From Deltaproteobacteria bacterium (GTDB lineage: Bacteria; Myxococcota_A; UBA796; GCA-2862545): a stretch of 64,000 nt of DNA. The notes below the pieces were generated by a model, which made no database searches, was not told the origin of the DNA, and was given only the letters and a program-made list of their open reading frames with translations. The stretch is taken from positions 115,669 through 179,668 of the forward strand of contig REDI01000028.1 of assembly GCA_007693595.1 (NCBI GenBank), written 5' to 3'. Shown in pieces: positions 52,690 through 61,515 of the stretch (positions within the stretch are counted from its first letter, which is position 1; each line of letters opens with the position of its first letter). The position numbers were made by a program, and so were the translations under genes.

Positions 52690-53426
52690 TCCCTCATCGA
52701 AAGCATGTCCTTTTCGGGGCGCTGTTCTTCGCCTACGCCCGCCATTCTCTCAAGCAGACGTTCAGCGCGGTGCGGATCTCGGGGCTGGAGCACGCCCAGC
52801 GAGGGCTGGCGGAGGGGCCCCTCGTGGTGGTGAGCAACCACGCGAGCTGGTGGGACAGCCTGGTGGTGATGTATCTCAGCACCTACGCCTTCCCTCCCTC
52901 TCCCACCGATGGCTTCGCCATGATGGACGCCCACAACCTGAGGCGCTTTCCCTTCTTTCAGCGACTCGGGGTCTTCGGCTTCGATCTTGACCGGCCCGAG
53001 GACCGACGGGCGGTGGTCGCGTACGCCGCAGGCCTGCTCCAGCGTCCAGGCCAACATGTCTGGATCTTTCCCCAAGGAGCCGAGCGCCCGGTGACCGAGC
53101 CCCTCGCGTTTCACCCTGGCGCTCCCCGGATCGCCTACCTGGCCCAAGCCCGGATCCTGCCGATGGCGGTACGGTACGAGCACGGCCGGCTTCCGAAGCC
53201 TTCGATCTACATCGCTTTTGGCGAGCCAATCCTCCCCCTGGAGGACGAAGGGGAGGCGACCCGGCGCCTGGAGCGAACCGTCGCTGGGCTGCTCGACCTG
53301 ATCGAGCAGGAGGTCCGCGCCGAGGCGCGTGGCGCGGGAAGCTTTCCGGCCGCCCTGGGAGGCCGAGGCGCGCGGACGGGCTTCTTTGGCAGGCTGCTCT
53401 CGTGGCTCCTGGGGGCCCGACGCTGA
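52686..53426 (+). CDS. PlsC-like 1-acyl-glycerol-phosphate acyltransferase family protein
   Basis: A 246-aa protein from GTG overlapping the AbgT stop, with an AGGGGAG ribosome site. LPLAT motifs: NHASWWD (block I HX4D), FPQGAERP (block III, usually FPEG) and ILPMAVRYEH (block IV). The family acylates lysophosphatidic acid or other acyl acceptors at the inner membrane. No long N-terminal membrane segment is seen. Followed by a convergent hisC 16 bases on. Confidence 0.82.
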   Translation: MIPHRKHVLFGALFFAYARHSLKQTFSAVRISGLEHAQRGLAEGPLVVVSNHASWWDSLVVMYLSTYAFPPSPTDGFAMMDAHNLRRFPFFQRLGVFGFDLDRPEDRRAVVAYAAGLLQRPGQHVWIFPQGAERPVTEPLAFHPGAPRIAYLAQARILPMAVRYEHGRLPKPSIYIAFGEPILPLEDEGEATRRLERTVAGLLDLIEQEVRAEARGAGSFPAALGGRGARTGFFGRLLSWLLGARR

Positions 53427-53442
53427 GGCGGGGACGGTAGAC

Positions 53443-54741
53443 TCAGCGCGCGCGGAGCGAGGGGGGCAGGAGGGCACGGAGCGAGGCCAGATCCACGGCA
53501 CGCGCGGCTCCGAGGGGCACCAGCGCCCCCGCCCTAGGTCCGATGGCGAGGGGCAAGGCCCGCGCCTGCCGCGCCTGCGCGACCTCCTCGGGGGTCTGGA
53601 CGAGGGCCCAGGTCGGCTGCCTCGAGCACAGCGCCTCGGGGAGCGCGTCGTAGCGATCGCCCAGCCAGTCGCCGGGAGCGGCATGGACGAGGCGCTGAGG
53701 GCACGCCACCGTGGCGACGGCCCGACAGAGCCGCTCCAGGCTCGCAGCCTCGCCTGGGACCGCGATCCGGATCGCGTCGACGAGCCCTTCGACCCCTGGG
53801 AAAGCTCGGATCCCGATCCCTAGGCCCGCCATGCCATCCCGCCACCACAACGGGTCTTCGACCCGGGCCAGCACGAAGTTGGCTTGGCTCGTCTGCGGCC
53901 GTGCCCCCGCGCGGCGAAGCGCGTCGACGAGCTGCCCTCGACCCCGCCGCACCCGCGAGACGAAGTCGATCATGCGGTCGGGATCGGTCAGCGCGCGCTC
54001 AGCGAGCGCCAGCGAGAGCCCTGAGGCTGCATAGGGTAGCCCGATCCCCCGTAGCCAGCCGATCACCTGCGCAGGGCCGACCGCGTAGCCGATGCGAAGC
54101 CCCGCGAGCCCCCAGGCCTTGCTGAAGGTTCGTGTGATCAGGGCATTCTCGAGCCGGAGCGCGTCGGGGGTCAAGTCGTGATCAGCGAACTCGGCGTAGG
54201 CGAGGTCGACCAGGAGCAAGGCGCCTTCACAGGCGCGACCGACGCGCTTGAGGTCGGAGGGCGTGACCACGGCCCCCGTGGGGTTGTTGGGCGAGGTGAG
54301 CGAAACCAGCCGGGTCTGAGGGGTGTGGGCCTCGATCACGCCTTCGGTCGGATAGGGACCCTCGGGCCATGGAACCGCATCGACCTGTGCCCCCGTCAGC
54401 TCGACGTAGCGACGAAGCATCACGAAGCCCGGCTCCGGGAGCGTGGCGCGCAGCCCCGGCCCGAGCATGGCGCGGCACGACCGATCGATGGCATCATCGG
54501 CCCCGGCCGTGACAAGCACCCGCTCGGGGGCCACGCCCAGCCACGCCGCCAGGGCGCGCTCAAGGGAGGCGGCGCTCGGATAATCTCCGAGCACCCGAGC
54601 GCGATCCTGGATCTCATCGAGGAGCGTGGGATCGGGGCGCGCCCCCTCGTTGGCGTCGAGGCGCAGGTCCACCGGAGCCTGCGCCCGCGGCACCCGGTAC
54701 GGTGGAGCCCCGACCCAGGGCCTGGGCCGAGGCGCACTCAT
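53443..54741 (-). CDS. hisC: Histidinol-phosphate aminotransferase with HAD-like C-terminal tail
   Basis: A 432-aa protein, ~75 residues longer than most HisC. Fold-type I aminotransferase motifs: ANEG (30-33), PNNPTG (151-156), VDLAYAEF (178-185) and the PLP Lys208 in TRTFSKAWGLAGLRIGYAVG. Converts imidazole-acetol phosphate to L-histidinol phosphate. The ATG overlaps the hisG stop. The extra C-terminus (about 350-432; WALVQTPEEVAQARQARALPLAIGPRAG, in parts) recalls the last helix-strand unit of HAD phosphatases but lacks the DxD nucleophile motif, so any phosphatase role is lost or it is an unrelated extension. Confidence 0.85.
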   Translation of the reverse strand: MSAPRPRPWVGAPPYRVPRAQAPVDLRLDANEGARPDPTLLDEIQDRARVLGDYPSAASLERALAAWLGVAPERVLVTAGADDAIDRSCRAMLGPGLRATLPEPGFVMLRRYVELTGAQVDAVPWPEGPYPTEGVIEAHTPQTRLVSLTSPNNPTGAVVTPSDLKRVGRACEGALLLVDLAYAEFADHDLTPDALRLENALITRTFSKAWGLAGLRIGYAVGPAQVIGWLRGIGLPYAASGLSLALAERALTDPDRMIDFVSRVRRGRGQLVDALRRAGARPQTSQANFVLARVEDPLWWRDGMAGLGIGIRAFPGVEGLVDAIRIAVPGEAASLERLCRAVATVACPQRLVHAAPGDWLGDRYDALPEALCSRQPTWALVQTPEEVAQARQARALPLAIGPRAGALVPLGAARAVDLASLRALLPPSLRAR

Positions 54742-55595
54742 CGCACGATCTGCGCGCAGGGTGTGACGACGACGTCCGTGCCACCTGCAGCCCGGATCGC
54801 CGGGAGGAGCTTGGGTAGATCCTTGCGCGGGACCGCCGCCTTCACGGCGTAACCCTGCTCACCGAAGAGCCGACTCACCGTCGGACGACGCAAGCACGGC
54901 AGGCTGTCTACCACCGCCTCGAGCTGCGCGTCCCCCACGTTCAGCTCGAGCATGACCCGGCCACGGGCCTCGATGACCGAGCCGAGCAGGAGCACCAGAT
55001 CATCGACGATCGCCCGCTTGGAAGCATCTTTCATGGCCTCAGGGCTGGCGTAAAGACGGGTGGAGGACCGCAACACCTCGTCCACGATGCGCAAGCGATT
55101 CGCGGCGAGGGTCGAGCCTGTCGCGGTGTTGTCGACGATGCAGTCCGCGTCTTCGGGGGGAAAGACCTCGGTCGCGCCGTAGGTGCGCACGAAGCGCCCC
55201 TCGATCCCTTCCCGACTCATCCAGGAGCGGGTCAGCCGCTCGTACTCGCTCGCGACCAGCACCCCCTTGGCGGGGGGCCAGGCTGCGGTCTCGGGGACGG
55301 CGGCGACGATGCGCACCGGATCGAGCTCGGTATCGAGCAGCTCGACGAGGTCCGCCCCCTTCTCGGCGACCCAGTCGGCCCCGGCGAAGCCCAGGTCGCG
55401 GGAGCCGATGTCGAGCATCTCGACGATGTTCTGGGGTTTGAGCAGCTTGGCCGTCACCCCATCGAGCCCCCGGAGCGTCGGCCGATAGCCGCGGGCGCCG
55501 ATGGTGATGCGCACGCCGGCGGCGGCGAGGAGGTCGAAGACCCCGTCTTGCATCCGGCCCTTCGGTAGTGCGAATCGGAGAGAGTCAGCGGTCAT
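54738..55595 (-). CDS. hisG: ATP phosphoribosyltransferase, long form (HisG_L)
   Basis: A 285-aa enzyme of the long HisG type, which carries its own C-terminal regulatory domain and needs no HisZ. Motifs: LRFALPKGRMQ, LLKPQNIVEMLDIGSRDLGFAG (PRPP/active site region, in parts), IVDNTATGSTLAAN (PRPP binding) and the C-terminal PTVSRLFGEQGYAVKAAVPRKDLPKLLPAIRAAGGTDVVV (in parts). Catalyses the first committed step of histidine synthesis. ATG at 55595 preferred with GGAG five bases upstream; a GTG lies two codons earlier. Operon hisG-hisC with ATGA overlap. Histidine feedback is expected for this form. Confidence 0.94.
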   Translation of the reverse strand: MTADSLRFALPKGRMQDGVFDLLAAAGVRITIGARGYRPTLRGLDGVTAKLLKPQNIVEMLDIGSRDLGFAGADWVAEKGADLVELLDTELDPVRIVAAVPETAAWPPAKGVLVASEYERLTRSWMSREGIEGRFVRTYGATEVFPPEDADCIVDNTATGSTLAANRLRIVDEVLRSSTRLYASPEAMKDASKRAIVDDLVLLLGSVIEARGRVMLELNVGDAQLEAVVDSLPCLRRPTVSRLFGEQGYAVKAAVPRKDLPKLLPAIRAAGGTDVVVTPCAQIVR

Positions 55596-55739
55596 GGTCA
55601 CTCCTGACGAAGCCTGGTCAGCGCCGCTTCGTGTAGCCCATCGCCTCCTCGCCAGCCCGTCCCAAACAACCCGGCCTGCCCCACTTGACCCACCTCGTAG
55701 CCTCCTCTACCCTGAGCACGCCTCTGTCCCGGACGCGAC

Positions 55740-56429
55740 ATGATCGCTCTGCTCGCCCTGCTCGCCCTCGCTGGGGCCAACGACTTCAAGCGTGTCGATC
55801 GCGCCTTCCAGCCTCTCAACGCCGCGCTCGGCGAGCTCATCGAGGGCGACGACCCCACCTCGATCTTCGGGCCGTGGGGCGTCAACGCCGACATCCTCGC
55901 GGCGCTCGCCGAGACCCAAGAAGTCATGCCCTCCGTCAAGGACAAGGGTTACTCCTGGAACATGCTGATCTACCGTGGCGTGAACGCCGAGGGCACCGAG
56001 CACATGGTCAGCCTCGTCCTCGCCGGCGACGAGGGCGTCGGACTGGCTCGGATCGAGGTCAGCCCCCACGCTGCCGTCTCCATCGAGGTCCCCCTCATGC
56101 CCCAGCGCCGACAAACCCGTCGCATCCGGCGCGTCCGCCAGGCCATGAAGCGCTTGGGGCGCACGCTGGCGGGATCAGGCTGCACGAGCCTCCCCCGCGC
56201 CCCTGGCCAGGACTACCCCGCCGTCGGAAAGTTCGAGCGGGGCCCCGCGCTCACCGAGTCCGACCTGGCCCTCTTCTGTACCCAGATAGGCGAGCTCGAC
56301 CGACTCCATCCCCTCGCCACGGTGGCCGGTCAGCTCGTGCCAGGGCCCAAGGGCGAAACCCTGAGCGCCACCTTATACCTGGAGTGGCCCAAAGGTCAGC
56401 TCTCGGGCATCGTCGACATGCACCGCTAG
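55740..56429 (+). CDS. Secreted hypothetical protein, tandem paralogue 1
   Basis: A 229-aa protein with a short signal peptide (MIALLALLALAGA). Shared with the next gene: RVDRAFQPLNAALGELI near the start, a basic centre (RRQTRRIRRVRQAMKRLG), a Cys-containing SGCTSLP and YPAVGKFERGP, and a C-terminal DLALFCTQIGEL. Two conserved cysteines could pair. The family is not recognised; the pair looks like a recent-to-old tandem duplication. Divergent from hisG across 144 bases, with a possible -10 TACCCT about 30 bases upstream. Confidence 0.65.
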   Translation: MIALLALLALAGANDFKRVDRAFQPLNAALGELIEGDDPTSIFGPWGVNADILAALAETQEVMPSVKDKGYSWNMLIYRGVNAEGTEHMVSLVLAGDEGVGLARIEVSPHAAVSIEVPLMPQRRQTRRIRRVRQAMKRLGRTLAGSGCTSLPRAPGQDYPAVGKFERGPALTESDLALFCTQIGELDRLHPLATVAGQLVPGPKGETLSATLYLEWPKGQLSGIVDMHR

Positions 56430-56457
56430 CCACTCTTCCCCACGACCCGAGCCAACC

Positions 56458-57162
56458 ATGCTTGTCTTGCTGTCCCTCTTGAGCCTGTCGAGTGCCAGCG
56501 ATCCGAGCCGGATCGATCGCGCGCTGCGCCCGGTCACCCAGTCCCTTGAACAGATCCTCGATGGGGAGCCCGCAGCGCGCGCCCTCGATGGCTGGGGGCT
56601 CCCACCGAGGGAGCTGAAGGACATCACCGAGCGCCTCGCAGGTCTCCCGCCGACCGATCTCCAGGGCTACGCCATGAAGGGGGCGGCGTATCGAGCGCGC
56701 ACCTCCGATGGCCAAGACCGGCTCATCATCGTGGCGACCGCCAACGACGGGCCTCCCGCCATCGCGCGTATGATCGTATCGTCCTTCCACCCCCCGCAAA
56801 ACCACCTTAAGGCCGCGCCCGACCGACGCCGTTCCCGGATCCTCCGTCGGGCCTCCCGGACCTTCGAACGCTTTGCCCACACCCTGAAGAGCCAAGACTG
56901 CACCGCGCTCCCGCTGGGCCGAGGGACCACCTATCCCAGGATGGGCAAGTTCGACTACGGCGAGCCCCATACCCAAGAAGACCTGAACGCCTTCTGCCAG
57001 GAGCTCAGCGAGCTCGGCACCTTGGAGCTGTTGGCGATCGTCGCGATCTTCAACATCCCCTTCGAACGAGAGAGGGGGCGTACCCTCGGCCTCTCGCTCG
57101 AGGTGAGTCAGGATCCTCTCAAGTCGAACCTCGACCTGCTCACCGAGCACGAGCCCCAGTGA
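56458..57162 (+). CDS. Secreted hypothetical protein, tandem paralogue 2
   Basis: A 234-aa protein with signal MLVLLSLLSLSSA. It aligns with the preceding gene product along its length: RIDRALRPVTQSLEQIL, RRSRILRRASRTFERFA, QDCTALP and YPRMGKFDYGEP, then DLNAFCQELSEL. Conserved features of the pair are the IDRA helix, the central Arg-rich helix and two cysteines. Function unknown. It follows 28 bases after paralogue 1 and converges on a DUF457-type gene. Confidence 0.65.
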   Translation: MLVLLSLLSLSSASDPSRIDRALRPVTQSLEQILDGEPAARALDGWGLPPRELKDITERLAGLPPTDLQGYAMKGAAYRARTSDGQDRLIIVATANDGPPAIARMIVSSFHPPQNHLKAAPDRRRSRILRRASRTFERFAHTLKSQDCTALPLGRGTTYPRMGKFDYGEPHTQEDLNAFCQELSELGTLELLAIVAIFNIPFERERGRTLGLSLEVSQDPLKSNLDLLTEHEPQ

Positions 57163-57172
57163 GGCCGTAGCC

Positions 57173-57670
57173 TCAGCGGGAGCGCTGACGGCGGCGCGCC
57201 CTCCACCACCGGACGCCCCACAAGCCCGCCGTGACGAGAACGATCGCTGGCACCCAGGGCACGGTCGCCTCGGGGCCGAACAGCCCCAGCTCGAAGCGCC
57301 GGTTCGAGAACGGAAAGAGCAGCGCGTGCCCGTGGCCTCGATGGTCTTGCAGGACGTCGAGTCCGATGTGCGTCATGACGCCACTGAGCACCAAAAGAAG
57401 TCCGAGGGCCCGATCCCGTTCCGGGAGCATAGACGCGACCAAGAGCGCGAGGAGGCCTGAACCCACCGGCTGATGAAGAACGCCGAAGGGGAGCTTCTCG
57501 AGGCCGAACGTCGGCAGACCGAGCCAGCGGAGTCCGGCCAGAGAGAGTCCGGGCAGGCGGCCGCCAAGATCGGGGAGGCAAGCGCCGAGGGCGAGCAAGA
57601 CGGCGCGATCGGCGCGGAGCGCCACGCCGGGAAGGAGCGCGCTGGCGAGGTGGGTCACCAGATCAGGCAC
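57173..57670 (-). CDS. YdjM/DUF457-family membrane-bound metal-dependent hydrolase-like protein
   Basis: A 165-aa integral membrane protein from GTG. MPDLVTHLASALLPG, LPFGVLHQPVGSGLLALLV and SGVMTHIGLDVLQDHRGHGHALLFPFS show the conserved His and Asp of the family; three or four membrane helices. The biochemical role is not known. It starts eight bases inside the end of the gene upstream, so the two are coupled. Confidence 0.75.
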   Translation of the reverse strand: MPDLVTHLASALLPGVALRADRAVLLALGACLPDLGGRLPGLSLAGLRWLGLPTFGLEKLPFGVLHQPVGSGLLALLVASMLPERDRALGLLLVLSGVMTHIGLDVLQDHRGHGHALLFPFSNRRFELGLFGPEATVPWVPAIVLVTAGLWGVRWWRARRRQRSR

Positions 57671-58148
57671 GACCGACCTCAGGACGGGGCACGAAGCGAA
57701 GCCCGGACGGTGTGCGTTGGAGCGAGAAGGTGGAGGCGATCAAGGTCAGGAGGATCAACAGCCCCACTCCCCCCAGCGCGACCTTATGGGGCCGATAGGG
57801 ATGGGCGCGAGCCCAATGCAGATGAAAGACGCCCCCCTCGTCGAAAGTGCCCTCGACCGTCACCAGCACGCCGCGGTCGAGCGCCGGGTCGTGGCCTGAG
57901 AAGGGGAGCTGATAGAAGCGCTGGCTAGTCAGGATCCGGGCGCCGGGATCCGCGTGGACGAGCGACAGGGCATGAACCTCGCCAGCGCAGCTCCCCGGAC
58001 GAGCCCAGCACCGATCCGTGGAGGTGGGGGCCGGAGGCAGACCATAAGCGAGAGCGATCAGACTCAGGATCCCGAGCGAGGCCCCGAGGCGCACCGGCCA
58101 TCGCCAAGGATCCGTGCGTACGCCGCGAGCTCGCGAAGGCTCAGTCAT
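57663..58148 (-). CDS. Hypothetical membrane protein
   Basis: A 161-aa protein with two membrane helices (about 20-37 LGASLGILSLIALAYGL and about 122-142 VALGGVGLLILLTLIAS) enclosing an extracytoplasmic domain of ~85 residues with a cysteine pair (CWARPGSC), LTSQRFYQLPF and VTVEGTFDEGGVFHLHW. No family recognised. Coupled on both sides by short overlaps. Confidence 0.6.
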   Translation of the reverse strand: MTEPSRARGVRTDPWRWPVRLGASLGILSLIALAYGLPPAPTSTDRCWARPGSCAGEVHALSLVHADPGARILTSQRFYQLPFSGHDPALDRGVLVTVEGTFDEGGVFHLHWARAHPYRPHKVALGGVGLLILLTLIASTFSLQRTPSGLRFVPRPEVGRA

Positions 58149-58707
58149 GGTCGAGATCCGACAACCGGGGCGTCGGAGCGTAGTCGAGGGCGCGGTCCTG
58201 AAGCTCCGCCATGTCCGAGACGGCCTCGCGGAGCGCGCCGGCGTAGCGGACCCTGGTGGCCCAAGCGATCAGATCCGGCAGGAAGATCGAAAAGAGCAGC
58301 GGTGCCAGCATCGCGAACTTGACGTAGATCACCATGGGGGCCCGCATGAGTAGAGCGCCTAGCACAAGGATGAAGAAGAACAGCACCACCCTTCCGACGG
58401 GACCGTGCAGGGTGCCCATTCCATAGCCCCTCGCTTCGAGGGCGGTCTGCTGCACGGCCATGCGCGTATACCTGGGCAAGAAGGTATGGAGCAGCTCCCT
58501 CCGAAGAAAGGCTTCGTGGCGCTCGGGCCGATCGGTGAAGCCATCGGCCCGAAACTCGGTGATGACGTCATCGAGGATCGCTTCGGTCGTCTCGGCGAAG
58601 GCGCGCTCGGCCCCTTCGGGATCGTCCGGGTAGGTCCGCCGTTGGGTCTCGAGCCGGGCCGCGACGCGATCCGCCACCCTATCCAGTCGATACTCATGAG
58701 GGATCAT
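58141..58707 (-). CDS. Hypothetical membrane protein
   Basis: About 188 aa from ATG at 58707, or 214 aa from 58785. A soluble helical N-terminus (YRLDRVADRVAARLETQR; FLRRELLHTFLPRYT) is followed by two membrane helices (VVLFFFILVLGALLM and FAMLAPLLFSIFLPDLIAW) and a C-terminal helix. No family recognised. Lies 90 bases after the kinase gene and overlaps the next gene by eight bases. Confidence 0.6.
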   Translation of the reverse strand: MIPHEYRLDRVADRVAARLETQRRTYPDDPEGAERAFAETTEAILDDVITEFRADGFTDRPERHEAFLRRELLHTFLPRYTRMAVQQTALEARGYGMGTLHGPVGRVVLFFFILVLGALLMRAPMVIYVKFAMLAPLLFSIFLPDLIAWATRVRYAGALREAVSDMAELQDRALDYAPTPRLSDLDHD

Positions 58708-58797
58708 CGCGGTGTCTCGCAGTGCCGAACGCCCTAGCTCATCGAGGGGCGCCGTCGATCCGCGCGCCCCACACAAGCAGAGCATAAGACCTGCGCC

Positions 58798-61515
58798 TCA
58801 CCGCTCAAGGGGGGACAAGCGAAGGATCTGGATCTGACCGTCCCAGCCTACGGTGACGGTCCGGTCTCCGTCAGGATGGACGGCGATGGCCGAGAGGCGA
58901 TCCTCATGGGCCGGCAGCCGGGCGAGCAGCTCTCCCTCTCTCGAAAAGACCCTCAGCTCACCCTCAAGGGTTCCGACCAGCACCAGCCGCTCGGTGAGCG
59001 CGAGGGCTGTCACCAGGACCGGCGCGGTGAGCGCGCGGCGCTGCCCCTGGCTCTGCACCACCACCACCCGCCCCTGCGAAAAGGCAAAGTCCTCACCAAA
59101 GGCAGCGATGTAGGTGCTCGGCTCCGAGGATATCGGGGCCAGATCCCCGCGGCGATCGAGCCTGAAGACCCCCGCGTCGCTGCTGAGGTAGGCCGCGCCC
59201 ACCTGAGGCTCTACGAAGACATCCCGAAACTCGATGCCTGGAAAGTCGAAGCTCGACGAGGGCGGGACGAGGTTCCGAAGGCCCTCGCCGTAGCGCAGCG
59301 CGAAGATCCCTCCGTCGGGCCAGACCGCGATCCGCCGGTAGCTGAGCGAGAGCTCCAGATCCGGCGCTCGGAGGGGCCCGTTCAGGGGGCCGAACCTCAC
59401 GGGATCCGCGTCGACCGCGACCGCCGCCAGCGTGCCATCCGCGCCGACCGCCACCCCCTTGACCACCCGTTCCTGCCAGCGCTCCACCTTCGGGGGCTGC
59501 AGGCCGTGAAGATCGAAGGTTCGGAGGTATCCGCCGCCGTCCCCCGTCACCACCCAGCGCCCCTCGGGCCCGATGGCCACGCTCGACAAGCCTTGAGGCA
59601 CTCGCCAGCTCAGCAGCTCCATCCGCTCCGGGAGCCGATAGCGGGTCCAGCGCCCGTCCTCGATGCTCGAGATCTCCCCTCGATCGTCAACGGTTATCGG
59701 GCCTGAGAGCGGCAAGTCCAACACCCACTGGCCATCCACGGCGTCAAAGACACGGGTCCGCCCCGCCCCTCCCCGCACGACGATCAGGTCTTGCGCCGCG
59801 CTCGGGAAGAGCCGGCGCGGCACCTCGCCCAGCGAGAGCTCTTGGGCCGGTCCGTCGAGCCGGATCAGCGCCCCGCGGGCGGTCGAGGCCCAGGTCGCGG
59901 TAGCGGTGGCGGCGATGCGGAAGATGGTGTCGCTGCCCTCGCCCCGCACGAGGACCGGGGGCCGGTCGGGCTCGACCTTCCACAGCTCGCCTCGGAGACA
60001 CGACATCCACCAGGTACCCTCGGGGGCGCGCGCCAAGGCGTTGAGGGGTTGTTCGCAGGGAGGGACCGGCAGCCCGGGATCGAGCAGCTCGGTCGAGAGC
60101 CTCCCAGCGCGCCATATCTGGGTATCGTGAAGGAAATACCCCGGTGGCTCCAGGGAGGCCAGCGAGGGCTCCCCCGAGGAGAGGTCGAAGACTCGGAGCT
60201 TTCCATCGGCGAAGAGCACGGAGATCTGCCCCTCGGTGACCCGCGCGTCGGCCACGGCGATGGGGCTCGCGATCGACCAGGGCTCCCCGTCGAACGGCGC
60301 GACGAGGGCCCCTCCCGGTCGGCGGCACCACGCCACATGCCCTCCCCCGGTAAGCTCCCAAGGGTGACAGTCTTCAGGGAGGTCGCGAGAGGCCACTCGC
60401 CGAAGCGAAGAGGGGCGCTCCGCCATCAACACCCCCATCGCGTCGGGGTGGGCCCCGTGCTCTCGGCTCTGCCGCGCGAGCTGATAGCCGCGCTGATGAT
60501 CCCCATGTTTCCAAGCGGAGATCGCCTGCTCGGCGAGCACGGCCCCCAAGGAGGCCACCGCCCGCGCGTCGGCCTGGATCGCTCGGTCGCGCTCCTGTCT
60601 GAGCCGAGACGCATCCAACCAGGCCTGTCCCAGCAAGACCACGAGCGCCAGGAGCCCGACCCCAAGGGGGAGCCGCCAGCGCCAAAGCGCCCGAATCAGA
60701 AGCTCGCTCTTGGGGTAAGCGTGTGCGCTCACCAGCCTCCCTTCCTCCCAGGCGAGGAGGTCCGAGTGCAGCTCCAAGGCCGTCGGGTAGCGGTCTTCGG
60801 GCTGGCGCGCGGTCGCGCGAGCACAGATGGCGTCGATCTCGGGGGAGCGCAGCTTGGATGCAGAGTAGCGAAGCAGCGCCCCCAAGCTCCACACGTCGGC
60901 GCGGGGATCGGGTGGGGCGCCGGCGATCTGCTCCGGCGAGGCGAAGCCAGGCGTACCGACCCGCCTTGGGGCCTCGAGATCGCCCACTTCCGCCGCAAAC
61001 CCCCAGTCGATCACCGTCGCGCGCCCCAGCTCCCCTACCAGCAGGTTGGACGGGGAGAGGTCCCGGTGCACCAGGCCCATCTCGTGGGCGTGCGCGATGG
61101 CTTCGACCGCTTGACGCACGGCTCGGATCGCTGGCGCTCCCTCGCCGCGGTCCACGAGCCGATGAATCGGCTCACCCCGCACGAGGTGCATCACGAAGAA
61201 GGGGCGCCCGTCGGGGTTCTCGACGATGTCGTAGACGGCTGCGATCGCGGGGTGATCGAGTCTGGCGGCGATCCTGGCCTCGCGCCGCAAGAGCTCCTCC
61301 GCGGAGCTACCGCCCTGCTCGTCGGGGATCTTCAGCGCGACCTGACGCTGGAGCCATCGATCCCATCCCAGCGCGACCGTCCCCATGCTGCCGCGACCGA
61401 GGGTGCCGATGCGCTCGTAGCGCGGGCCCTCGGGGAGCGGGCTCGGCACGACCTGAGCCTGTACGATGGAGTAGAAGGGCGCGCTCCCCTCACCCCACGC
61501 TGAACGATCAGCCAT
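58798..61515 (-). CDS. Ser/Thr protein kinase with WD40-like beta-propeller
   Basis: A 905-aa kinase. ATG at 61515 overlaps the last base of the upstream stop (TGATG). The kinase domain (about 33-265) has Gly loop GRGSMGTV (41-48), Lys62 (VALKI), HRDLSPSN (150-157), DWG in place of DFG (170-172) and SPEQ. After a membrane helix (about 285-305) and a coiled segment, ~500 residues form repeated beta strands (FADGKLRVFDLSSGEP; VVTGDGGGYLRTFDLHG; VGTLEGELRVFSREGE; VTVGWDGQIQILRL), a WD40-like propeller outside the membrane. It probably senses an external ligand or partner. Coupled to the FHA regulator gene. Confidence 0.87.
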   Translation of the reverse strand: MADRSAWGEGSAPFYSIVQAQVVPSPLPEGPRYERIGTLGRGSMGTVALGWDRWLQRQVALKIPDEQGGSSAEELLRREARIAARLDHPAIAAVYDIVENPDGRPFFVMHLVRGEPIHRLVDRGEGAPAIRAVRQAVEAIAHAHEMGLVHRDLSPSNLLVGELGRATVIDWGFAAEVGDLEAPRRVGTPGFASPEQIAGAPPDPRADVWSLGALLRYSASKLRSPEIDAICARATARQPEDRYPTALELHSDLLAWEEGRLVSAHAYPKSELLIRALWRWRLPLGVGLLALVVLLGQAWLDASRLRQERDRAIQADARAVASLGAVLAEQAISAWKHGDHQRGYQLARQSREHGAHPDAMGVLMAERPSSLRRVASRDLPEDCHPWELTGGGHVAWCRRPGGALVAPFDGEPWSIASPIAVADARVTEGQISVLFADGKLRVFDLSSGEPSLASLEPPGYFLHDTQIWRAGRLSTELLDPGLPVPPCEQPLNALARAPEGTWWMSCLRGELWKVEPDRPPVLVRGEGSDTIFRIAATATATWASTARGALIRLDGPAQELSLGEVPRRLFPSAAQDLIVVRGGAGRTRVFDAVDGQWVLDLPLSGPITVDDRGEISSIEDGRWTRYRLPERMELLSWRVPQGLSSVAIGPEGRWVVTGDGGGYLRTFDLHGLQPPKVERWQERVVKGVAVGADGTLAAVAVDADPVRFGPLNGPLRAPDLELSLSYRRIAVWPDGGIFALRYGEGLRNLVPPSSSFDFPGIEFRDVFVEPQVGAAYLSSDAGVFRLDRRGDLAPISSEPSTYIAAFGEDFAFSQGRVVVVQSQGQRRALTAPVLVTALALTERLVLVGTLEGELRVFSREGELLARLPAHEDRLSAIAVHPDGDRTVTVGWDGQIQILRLSPLER

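Noticed and set aside
53443..53695. Functional HisB-type phosphatase fused to HisC
   Set aside because: The tail lacks the DxD nucleophile motif and is too short for a HAD domain.
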